64,000 nucleotides of DNA from JBBPYC01 sp965218765. GTDB taxonomy: Bacteria; Pseudomonadota; Gammaproteobacteria; Burkholderiales; Burkholderiaceae_C. The notes below the pieces were generated by a model. The model ran no database searches. It had not been told where the DNA came from and saw only the letters and a program-made list of their open reading frames with translations. Location of the stretch: contig CBDCLU010000005.1 in NCBI GenBank assembly GCA_965218765.1, positions 485,875-549,874 on the forward strand. Reading direction: 5' to 3'. Shown here piece after piece: positions 54,046 to 60,987 of the stretch. A program made the position numbers and the translations under genes. Each line of letters begins with the position of its first letter. Positions within the stretch are counted from its first letter, which is position 1.

Positions 54046-54360
54046 TCAGGCAAAGCCCCAGCCGAGGATCGCCCCGTACGCTGCATAGGCAGCCGGCATC
54101 ACGAGCGGCGTGTGGCTGCCGTGGTGCAGCGCCAGAAACCCCGGCGGTTCCAGCCGCCGCATCGAGCTCGGCCCGTCGAACTTGGACGCCATGCGCGGGT
54201 GCAGGTACGGCAGCAGCGGCAACAGCACCGCGAGGAACACCAGGCCGTGCACGACGCCGGCCACGGTGCCCATCAGCAGGCTCGCGCCGCCGATCAACGA
54301 GAACAGCAGGAAGTCGAAAAACGAGATCAGCCAGCCTGCCTGCCGGCTGCGGCCCGACAT
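54046..54360 (-). CDS. Small conserved membrane protein
   Basis: I do not recognise a family for this 104-residue protein. It has two strong hydrophobic segments (LISFFDFLLFSLIGGASLLMGT and VHGLVFLAVLLPLLPYLHP) and a third near the C-terminus (YAAYGAILGWGFA). HHGSHTPLVMPAAYAAYG may be a loop with His. It lies downstream of the DoxX-like gene on the same strand. Confidence 0.65.
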   Translation of the reverse strand: MSGRSRQAGWLISFFDFLLFSLIGGASLLMGTVAGVVHGLVFLAVLLPLLPYLHPRMASKFDGPSSMRRLEPPGFLALHHGSHTPLVMPAAYAAYGAILGWGFA

Positions 54361-54409
54361 TCGATCGGGCGCACGGCGGCACAGGCGCGTGTGGCCGGGC
54401 GAGCCGCGC

Positions 54410-54898
54410 TCAGGTTGCCCTCATGCGCGCAGCCTGGAACGCCTCACCGGCAGTCCAGATCGATGCGGCGAGCAGCACCACGTCTTTGATCAGAAACTGG
54501 CCGATCGGCCCCGACAGATAAGGAAAGCCATAGCCTTCCTGCCAGACACCCGGCGTGGTCAGGATGAACGTCAAGGTCGTGATGAACGTGACGATCCCCG
54601 CACAACTGCCGATGCCCGACGCCCGTGCTGAGAACGGCCTTAACGCGATCAGCACGCCGATGGTGATCTCGACGATGCCAAGCGCCGTCGCGAAGCCGCG
54701 CTCGCCAAGCAGCTTGTACGCCCAGGACAGCAGCGGGCTGTGCATCACGAGCGGCGCGATGCCTTTGGCTTCGTAGGCGGTGAACTTCATGAAGCCGAAC
54801 CACAGAAAAATCAGCACCAGCGACCAGCGCAAGGCCGGGGCACCATACTGCAGCAGGGGGTCGCGCTGGTCGGTCGAATAAGTTGGATCTGTTGCCAT
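54410..54898 (-). CDS. YkgB/DUF417 (DoxX-like) membrane protein
   Basis: The 162-residue protein has four helices and the DUF417 pattern: LVLIFLWFGFMKFTAYEAKGIAPLVMHSPLLSWAY, then ALGIVEITIGVLIALRPFSARASGIGSCAGIVTFITTLTFILTTPG and GQFLIKDVVLLAASI. RclC/YkgB in E. coli belongs to this family and is linked to reactive chlorine resistance. ATG at 54898 chosen; it gives MATDPTYSTDQRDPLLQ. Confidence 0.88.
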   Translation of the reverse strand: MATDPTYSTDQRDPLLQYGAPALRWSLVLIFLWFGFMKFTAYEAKGIAPLVMHSPLLSWAYKLLGERGFATALGIVEITIGVLIALRPFSARASGIGSCAGIVTFITTLTFILTTPGVWQEGYGFPYLSGPIGQFLIKDVVLLAASIWTAGEAFQAARMRAT

Positions 54899-55008
54899 GA
54901 GGTCGTTTCGGGTTTGAGTTGGCGGGTTGAGGAAAAAAACCATGCAGATCGAACCGGAGCCGAGTTGGCAACGCAGAGATTTGCGCTGCCGCCTCGGCCG
55001 AGTCGCGT

Positions 55009-56349
55009 TCAGAACACGACCATCCCTTGCGGCCGGGTTGCCGGCGGCACCGGCAGCGGCAGCGGCAGCGGATTGCCTGGCTGGCTCAGCGTGCCGTCGG
55101 CCGCGATGTTCAGGATGTGGATGTAGTTGCCGGCCGTGACCGTGTTGTCCAGCGCATTGACCCGGTTGCCCACCACATACAGAAACTTCTCATCCGGCGA
55201 CAGCGCCGGCTCATACGGCGTGCTCGTGACCTGCATGAACGAATCGGGGCCGCGGTCGTTCAGGAACAGCGGGCCGGGCAGCTTCAGCAGCAGGTGCTGT
55301 TTTTCCACCGGCGTGAGCGGATCGGCGTTGTCATAGAACGAAACGCTGTTGTCGATGTTGTTCACGGTGTAGATGCGCGCGCCGCTGGCCGTGGGGCGGA
55401 TCCAGCAGATCTCGACCCCCGAGTTCGGCACCGCGCGCACGAAGCTCAGCGCGCCGCTCGCGGCGTCGAACGTATAGACGCCCATCTGCTTTCTCGTCAC
55501 GAAGCCGACGTACAGGATGTTGCGCGACGGATGCTGGTTCATGCCGAGCGGCAGCGGCGGCTTGTCGCCGGGCGGCAGCGAGTAAGGCGAGCCTGGCGGC
55601 TGCGTCAGCGTGCCCTCCGCGTTGATCCTGAACGCATGCAGCGCACCGATGCCGGGCTGCGCCATCGGTGCGAGGAAGTCCAGGCCGAACAGCAAGTTGC
55701 CGTCGTTCGAGGCCAGTACTTGCGACGGGAAGCCGCCCTTGACCACCGGCGCGGTCGAGTTCGGGATCGGCGTCAGCCGGCCGCTGGGCTCGATCGTGAA
55801 ACCGGTGTAGTTCGGACTGTCAGCGCTCGGCAACTGGTCCGCATCGCCGTTGCTGTTCACCACGTACAGCCGGTTGCCCGCGATCGTCAGGCTCACCGGG
55901 CTGCGCCCGCCGGACGGGAATGGGGACCCTGCCACGTGCCGCAGCCGGCCGTCGTCGGCCACGTCGAACACCGCGATCGTGTTGCTGCCGGAGTTGGCCG
56001 CGTACAGGCGCTTCTTGTCGCGGCTGGCCAGCAGCGGGTAGTCCTTGTCGTTCGGCCCGAGCTTGGCGGCGGTCGGGTTGTTCAGGCCTTTGCCATTCGT
56101 CAAGAACGGGCTGCCGGCCAGCGGCGTCAGGGTGCCGTCGGCAGCGCGCGAGTAGGCCAGGATCGAGTTCTGCCCGGGTTCCAGGCGGTTGCTCTCCATG
56201 TAGAGCACGTTCTTCGCGGAGCCGGTGCTCGTGAAATTGCTGTTGTTGATGTTGTCGTCGCTGCCACTGGCGCAAGCGGTGATGCCGCTGAGCACGGCCA
56301 GGGCCGCGGCGGCGCCCAACGCGGCGCGTCTGGATGGTCGAAGATTCAT
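55009..56349 (-). CDS. Beta-propeller (lactonase-like) lipoprotein
   Basis: The 446-residue protein has a signal with an RR pair (RPSRRAALG) and a lipobox ITAC at Cys26. A seven-bladed 6-phosphogluconolactonase-type propeller follows, with repeats of the kind LYAANSGSNTIAVFDVADDGRLRHVAGSPF and LTPLAGSPF. It is probably a membrane-anchored periplasmic lipoprotein. The substrate is unknown. It ends in a Pro-rich tail (PLPLPLPVPPATRPQG). Confidence 0.85.
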   Translation of the reverse strand: MNLRPSRRAALGAAAALAVLSGITACASGSDDNINNSNFTSTGSAKNVLYMESNRLEPGQNSILAYSRAADGTLTPLAGSPFLTNGKGLNNPTAAKLGPNDKDYPLLASRDKKRLYAANSGSNTIAVFDVADDGRLRHVAGSPFPSGGRSPVSLTIAGNRLYVVNSNGDADQLPSADSPNYTGFTIEPSGRLTPIPNSTAPVVKGGFPSQVLASNDGNLLFGLDFLAPMAQPGIGALHAFRINAEGTLTQPPGSPYSLPPGDKPPLPLGMNQHPSRNILYVGFVTRKQMGVYTFDAASGALSFVRAVPNSGVEICWIRPTASGARIYTVNNIDNSVSFYDNADPLTPVEKQHLLLKLPGPLFLNDRGPDSFMQVTSTPYEPALSPDEKFLYVVGNRVNALDNTVTAGNYIHILNIAADGTLSQPGNPLPLPLPVPPATRPQGMVVF

Positions 56350-56519
56350 TGCCTGGACTCCTCTGTTCGTTTTGATGGCGTTGCGCCCGGCGTTCGTCGG
56401 GCACGCTGCAATCTATCGGTGTCGAACAGGAGTCTGGGTACGCTGGCGAACCAAGCGGTGCACCGGATGGGCCCGCTGGCTGCAGCGCTGCCCTGCGCTG
56501 CTCAGCGCTGGCTTGCGCG

Positions 56520-57236
56520 CTATCCCGCGTCGAAATGAAACGCGTAGCGCGCCCGGATCTCGTGGTAGCAGCGGCAAGCATCGGCTTCCAGCCGCTGTCG
56601 GTCGCGGATCATGATGGTGCCGCGCTGGTATGCGATCAGATCGTCGGCCTGCAACTCGCCGGCTGCGGTCGAGATGCTCGCGCGCCGTACGCCGAGCAGC
56701 TGCGACAGCGCATCATGCGTGAGCCGCAGATCCTGCGCCGGCACCCGGTCGGCGAACATCAGCAGCCAGCGGATGATGCGCTGGCGCACCGAATGCACGC
56801 GTTCGCAGGCGCCGATCGCACACGACTGGCCGAGCAGCGCATCGGCCGAGCCCAGCACCAGCCGGTGCAGCGCGCCGCTACGGGCGAACTCCTCGCGCAG
56901 CTGCGCCACCGGCAGACGCAGCAGGCGGCCGCCGATGCGCACCGTTGCGCGGTTGATCGATGCCTCGTTGCCCAGCAGCGCTTCCAGCCCGATCACGCCT
57001 TCGCTGCCGACCAGCGCGACGCCCGGGCCGCGCGCGTGCTCCTCCGCGTCGTGGCTGATGATCTGATCGAGCGAGGCGACCAGGTCCTGCGGAAACAGCA
57101 CCTCGGCGATCGGCTCGTCGGGCTCCAGCAATATGTCACCCGGCACGGCCTCCAGCTGCTGCGAATCGCGCAGCAGCCGCTGCCCCACCACAGGCGGCAG
57201 TTCGGCGAGTAGTCGGTTCACGGGATGGTCCGGCAT
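56520..57236 (-). CDS. Crp/Fnr-family transcription regulator
   Basis: The 238-residue protein has a cyclic-nucleotide-binding-like N-terminal domain (GDILLEPDEPIAEVLFPQDLVASLDQ ... GVIGLEALLG). A C-terminal winged helix is recognisable (LRLTHDALSQLLGVRRASISTAAGELQADDLIAYQRGTIMIRDRQRLEADAC). FNR-type cluster cysteines are missing from the N-terminus, and the cAMP-binding RxS motif is not evident, so the effector is unknown. It is the first of a leftward run with the propeller lipoprotein and DoxX-like genes. Confidence 0.9.
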   Translation of the reverse strand: MPDHPVNRLLAELPPVVGQRLLRDSQQLEAVPGDILLEPDEPIAEVLFPQDLVASLDQIISHDAEEHARGPGVALVGSEGVIGLEALLGNEASINRATVRIGGRLLRLPVAQLREEFARSGALHRLVLGSADALLGQSCAIGACERVHSVRQRIIRWLLMFADRVPAQDLRLTHDALSQLLGVRRASISTAAGELQADDLIAYQRGTIMIRDRQRLEADACRCYHEIRARYAFHFDAG

Positions 57237-57440
57237 GGTGATGACTGTACCGGCCGCAGCGCAGTCCCGAACTGCAGGTGACCGCTGCTGGCCGGGCTGC
57301 GGGATCGACGTTTGCTGAGAACGCGCACCAGCAGTTCAATGCGAAACACGCCGCAGACGCACATGCAGCGTTCGCTTGCAGCTATGGATATCATAGTAAA
57401 TACGCTTGGTGCTCAACCTCAGCCAACCGGAACCAAGCGA

Positions 57441-57467
57441 TTAGCACTCTATCCAACAGAGTGCTAA
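57441..57467 (+). promoter_or_regulatory. CIRCE operator (HrcA binding site)
   Basis: This is a perfect CIRCE element: TTAGCACTC, 9-bp spacer, GAGTGCTAA. It lies 30 bp upstream of the rpoH start. HrcA is the known repressor of this site. A plausible promoter overlaps it: -35 TTAGCA (57441-57446), 18 bp spacing, -10 TAAAAT (57465-57470). Binding would thus block rpoH transcription directly. Confidence 0.93.
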
Positions 57468-57497
57468 AATAGGGTTTACACGGAGGAAATTCAAACC

Positions 57498-58439
57498 ATG
57501 CCCCAAATCACTGGATCGACCACGATGGCGCTCGCCCCGGCAAATCCGTGGGCGTTGGTGCCGCCGCTTGGCAATCTGGATGCGTACATCTCGGCGGTGA
57601 ATCGGCTGCCGCTGCTCACGATCGAGCAGGAACAGGACGCCGCTCGCAAGCTGCGCGACAGCGGCGATTTGCCTTCGGCCGGGCAGCTCGTGCTGTCGCA
57701 CCTGCGGCTGGTGGTGTCGATCTCGCGCCAGTATCTCGGCTACGGGCTGCCGCATGGTGACCTGATCCAGGAAGGCAACATCGGCCTGATGAAGGCGGTG
57801 AAGCGCTTCGACCCCGAGCAAGGCGTACGGCTGGTAAGCTACGCGATGCATTGGATCAAGGCGGAGATCCATGAATACATCCTGAAGAACTGGCGCATGG
57901 TCAAGGTCGCGACGACCAAGGCCCAGCGCAAGCTGTTCTTCAATCTGCGCTCGATGAAGCAGGGTTTCAAGGCCGATGCCGCGGCCGAAGACGCCGCGAC
58001 CCATCGCGAAACGCTCAATGAGCGCGAGATCAGCGCGATGGCAAGCAGCCTGAACGTCAAGCGCGAGGAAGTGATCGAGATGGAAACCCGCCTGTCCGGC
58101 GGCGACGTGATGCTCGATCCTGGCCCGTCCGACGATGGCGAGGACAGCTATGGCCCGATCGCCTACTTGGCCGACCCGCGCCAGGAGCCGACCGCACTGC
58201 TCGAATCGCACCAGCGCGACTTGCTCGCCAGCGAAGGCATCACGACCGCACTCGAGTCGCTCGACAACCGCAGCCGCCGCATCGTCGAAGAGCGCTGGCT
58301 CAAGGTGAATGACGACGGCTCCGGCGGCATGACCCTGCACCAGCTCGCCGCCGACTACGGCGTCAGCGCCGAACGCATCCGCCAGATCGAATCATCGGCG
58401 ATGAAGAAGATGAAGAAAGCCCTGGCCGAGTACGCCTGA
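57498..58439 (+). CDS. rpoH: RNA polymerase heat-shock sigma factor RpoH
   Basis: The 313-residue sigma-32 directs transcription of chaperone and protease genes. Region 2 reads LVVSISRQYLGYGLPHGDLIQEGNIGLMKAVKRFDP, the RpoH box is QRKLFFNLRSMK, and region 4 ends GVSAERIRQIESSAMKKMKKAL. A GGAGGAAATTCAAACC ribosome site precedes the ATG. The leader is very short if the CIRCE-overlapping promoter is used, which leaves little room for the thermosensor structure known in E. coli rpoH. The SRP RNA gene follows. Confidence 0.97.
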   Translation: MPQITGSTTMALAPANPWALVPPLGNLDAYISAVNRLPLLTIEQEQDAARKLRDSGDLPSAGQLVLSHLRLVVSISRQYLGYGLPHGDLIQEGNIGLMKAVKRFDPEQGVRLVSYAMHWIKAEIHEYILKNWRMVKVATTKAQRKLFFNLRSMKQGFKADAAAEDAATHRETLNEREISAMASSLNVKREEVIEMETRLSGGDVMLDPGPSDDGEDSYGPIAYLADPRQEPTALLESHQRDLLASEGITTALESLDNRSRRIVEERWLKVNDDGSGGMTLHQLAADYGVSAERIRQIESSAMKKMKKALAEYA

Positions 58440-58479
58440 CAGGTTCGATAGCCGACTGACTGACCGGACCCATTCGAGC

Positions 58480-58570
58480 GGGGGCCACGGAGCTGGCTTT
58501 GCCAGGCCGTAGGCGCCGCCCCCGGTGGGGGGAAGGCGAAAGCCGACCGCAGGGAGCGAAGCCTTGGGGC
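58480..58570. repeat. GC-rich extragenic repeat-like sequence
   Basis: Between rpoH and ffs lies a stretch with GCTGGCTTTGCCAGGCC (hairpin) and GCCGCCCCCGGTGGGGGGAA followed by GACCGCAGGGAGCGAAGC. It recalls GC-rich intergenic repeats seen in some Burkholderiales. Only one copy occurs in this window, so repetition is inferred from memory. Confidence 0.4.
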
Positions 58571-58582
58571 GAGTTAAACTCT

Positions 58583-58684
58583 GTGTTGACGGGCCTTCCC
58601 GCATGGTGAAGCGGCCAACCGGGTCAGGTGGGGAACCAAGCAGCCCTAACTGTGGAGTCAGTGCCGGGGTCGAGGCTCGTCACC
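58583..58684 (+). ncRNA. ffs: Signal recognition particle RNA (4.5S)
   Basis: The conserved domain IV is plain: GGGTCAGGTGGGGAACCAAG, directly followed by CAGCCC, with the GGAA tetraloop closed by GG/CC and the symmetric loop GTCAG / AAGCAG. The ends pair: GACGGGCC near 58588 with GGCTCGTC near 58674-58681. This is the small bacterial SRP RNA that works with Ffh in membrane targeting. TTAAACT just upstream may be the -10 box. Ends are good to a few bases. Confidence 0.9.
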
Positions 58685-58706
58685 TTATCTGTCGAACGTT
58701 GTTCGC

Positions 58707-58743
58707 AAAATGCGGCTGGTCGAGCACCAGCCGCATTTTTTTT
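58707..58743 (+). terminator. Intrinsic terminator of ffs
   Basis: A strong hairpin, AAAATGCGGCTGGT paired with ACCAGCCGCATTTT around a CGAGC loop, runs straight into eight T residues. It is a textbook rho-independent terminator, 22 bp after the SRP RNA. Confidence 0.95.
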
Positions 58744-58765
58744 GGCCTTTTGAAGTTCAACCCAC

Positions 58766-59515
58766 ATGCCCATTCAACCGTCTTCCGCTGCCCGCACGGC
58801 GATCGTCACCGGTGCCTCGCGCGGCATCGGCGCAGCGGTGGCGCAGCGGCTTGCTCATGACGGTTTCCAGGTCGTGATCAACTATTCGAGCGATGCGGCA
58901 GCAGCCGGGCAGCTGGTGGCCACGATCGCTGCGGACGGCGGTACCGCGCTTGCGATCCAGGCCGACGTGAGCGATCCAGCCGCCGTATACGCGCTGTTCG
59001 AGCAGACGACTGCCGCATTCGGCGCGATCGACGTGCTGGTCAACAACGCCGGCATCATGAAGCTGTCGCCGCTCGCAGACACCGACGATGCGAGCTTCGA
59101 CCGCCAGATCGCGGTCAACCTGAAGGGCAGCTTCAACACGATGCGCGAGGCTGCCAGACGGCTTCGCGACGGCGGCCGCATCATCAATTTCTCGACCAGC
59201 GTGGTCGGCACGCTGTTTCCAAGCTATGGCGTCTACACCGCGACGAAAGCCGGCATCGAAGCGATGACCAGCATCCTCGCCAAGGAACTGCGCGGCCGCC
59301 GCATCTGCGTGAACGCGGTCGCACCGGGGCCGACCCGCACCGAGCTGTTCCTGCAAGGCAAGTCGCCAGAGCTGCTTGCGCAACTGTCGAAGGCGCCGCC
59401 GCTGGAGCGGCTGGCCGAGCCGCAGGACATCGCCTCCGTCGTCTCGTTCCTGGCCGGCCCGGACGGCGGCTGGGTCAACGGCCAGACGCTGCGCGCGAAC
59501 GGCGGGCTGGTCTGA
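58766..59515 (+). CDS. SDR-family oxidoreductase
   Basis: The 249-residue short-chain dehydrogenase has TGASRGIG, LVNNAGIM, INFSTSVVG and YTATKAGIEAM (Tyr and Lys), and GGWVNGQTLRANGG at the C-terminus. It belongs to the classical 3-ketoacyl-ACP reductase/glucose dehydrogenase-like group; the substrate is unknown. It follows the ffs terminator and starts 22 bp after it, so its promoter may lie within the ffs region or it may depend on read-through. Confidence 0.9.
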   Translation: MPIQPSSAARTAIVTGASRGIGAAVAQRLAHDGFQVVINYSSDAAAAGQLVATIAADGGTALAIQADVSDPAAVYALFEQTTAAFGAIDVLVNNAGIMKLSPLADTDDASFDRQIAVNLKGSFNTMREAARRLRDGGRIINFSTSVVGTLFPSYGVYTATKAGIEAMTSILAKELRGRRICVNAVAPGPTRTELFLQGKSPELLAQLSKAPPLERLAEPQDIASVVSFLAGPDGGWVNGQTLRANGGLV

Positions 59516-59565
59516 CACGGCTGTCGCACGCCGGAACAGAAGCCAACCTTCGCCAGCGCATCGAC

Positions 59566-60870
59566 TCAGCCAGCGGCCTGCAAGTGGTGCAAGGCCGCCT
59601 GCCCCGCGGCCCGGCCGCTGGCCATGCAAGCGGTCAGCAGGTAGCCGCCGGTCGGTGCTTCCCAGTCCAGCATTTCGCCTGCGCACCAGGCGCCGGGCAA
59701 CTCGCGCAACATCAACCCGCGCGTGAGCGCCTCGAACCGCACACCGCCCGCGCTGCTGATCGCCTTCGCAACCGGGCGCGCGGCCACCAGCGGCACCGGC
59801 AGCGCCTTGATCGCGGCGGCAAGGCGGTCGGGGTCCAGGAATGCGTCTTTCGGCAGCAGCTCGTGCAGGATCGCGCTTTTGATGCCGTCCAGGTGCAGAC
59901 GGCTTTTCAAGTGGCTGGACAAGGATCGCGAACCGCGGGGATGCGCGACTTCCGCACGCACCTGTTGCAGCGTGCGGTCGGGCAGCAGATCGAGCTGAAA
60001 CTCCGCGCGGCCCTGCGCTGCGATCTCGTCGCGCAGCAGCGCCGACGCGGCGTAGACCAGGCTGCCCTCCACCCCGGTCGCCGTCGCCACGAACTCCCCT
60101 TGCCGGTGAAAGCCACGCCCGAGCCGGTCGGTGCATGCCAATGCGACCGACTTGAACGGCTGGCCCGCGAAGCGGCTCGCAAAGAAGTCGCTCCAGCCCA
60201 TGCGGCCCGAGCCGCCGACGTCGAAGCCGCAGTTCGACGGCAGCAGCGGCGCGACGTCGATGCCACGCGCGCGCAGCGGCGCGACCCAGGCACCATCCGA
60301 CCCAAGCTGCGGCCAGCTCGCACCGCCGAGCGCGAACACGACCGCCGCCGCGCGCGCCATGACCGGCCCGGCCGGTGACGCGAACGCCAGTGGCTGCTGC
60401 CCACCGCCCTCGGCCCAGCCGGTCCAGCGATGCCGCATGTGAAACCGCACCGGCACGCCGCCGCCGGCCGGATGGCGCAGCCGCTGCAGCCAGGCACGCA
60501 GCAACGGCGCCGCTTTCAGGTCCTGTGGAAACACGCGGCCGGAACTGCCGACGAACGTCTCGATGCCCAGGCCGTGGGCCCAGTCGCGCAGCGCTTGCGG
60601 CCCGAACGCCTGCAGCAGCGGCGCAAGCGCGTCGGCGCGGTCGCCGTAGCGTGCGAGCTGCTGTGCAAGCGGCTCGCTGTGCGCGAGGTTCAGCCCGCCC
60701 TTGCCGGCCAGCAGGAATTTGCGCCCGGCCGACGGCATCGCATCGAACAGATGCACCGGCACACCGCCCGCCGACAGCACCTCGGCCGCCATCAGCCCGG
60801 CCGGACCGGCGCCGACCACGATGGCCGGCAGTTGCAGGACCGGCGCTGCCGGCGGCTCATGCTCGTGCAC
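59566..60870 (-). CDS. BaiN/HI0933-type flavoprotein (TIGR03862-like)
   Basis: The 434-residue FAD protein has the N-terminal dinucleotide motif AIVVGAGPAGLMAAEVLSAGGVPVHLFDAMPSAGRKFLLAGKGGLNL and GSSGRVFPQDLKAAPLLRAWL. It ends with WCAGEMLDWEAPTGGYLLTACMASGRAAGQAAL. This is the HI0933 group, variously called NAD(P)/FAD-dependent oxidoreductase; the reaction is unknown. It lies 117 bp downstream of the helicase gene on the same strand. Confidence 0.9.
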   Translation of the reverse strand: MHEHEPPAAPVLQLPAIVVGAGPAGLMAAEVLSAGGVPVHLFDAMPSAGRKFLLAGKGGLNLAHSEPLAQQLARYGDRADALAPLLQAFGPQALRDWAHGLGIETFVGSSGRVFPQDLKAAPLLRAWLQRLRHPAGGGVPVRFHMRHRWTGWAEGGGQQPLAFASPAGPVMARAAAVVFALGGASWPQLGSDGAWVAPLRARGIDVAPLLPSNCGFDVGGSGRMGWSDFFASRFAGQPFKSVALACTDRLGRGFHRQGEFVATATGVEGSLVYAASALLRDEIAAQGRAEFQLDLLPDRTLQQVRAEVAHPRGSRSLSSHLKSRLHLDGIKSAILHELLPKDAFLDPDRLAAAIKALPVPLVAARPVAKAISSAGGVRFEALTRGLMLRELPGAWCAGEMLDWEAPTGGYLLTACMASGRAAGQAALHHLQAAG

Positions 60871-60987
60871 AGCCGACTCGATCAGGACAGGTGCTCGAGG
60901 TTCAGCACGCAGGACGCTGCATCGGGTTCCCGCGCGTCCGTCGGCGGCATGGCGTTTGGCCCATGCCCGACCATCCGCGGCTCGCGT

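Noticed and set aside
57382..57396. CTATG-GATAT-CATAG palindrome upstream of CIRCE as a second operator
   Set aside because: It is short, AT-rich and single; chance occurrence in the promoter region is likely. A TTGCAG box nearby gives only a weak promoter match.
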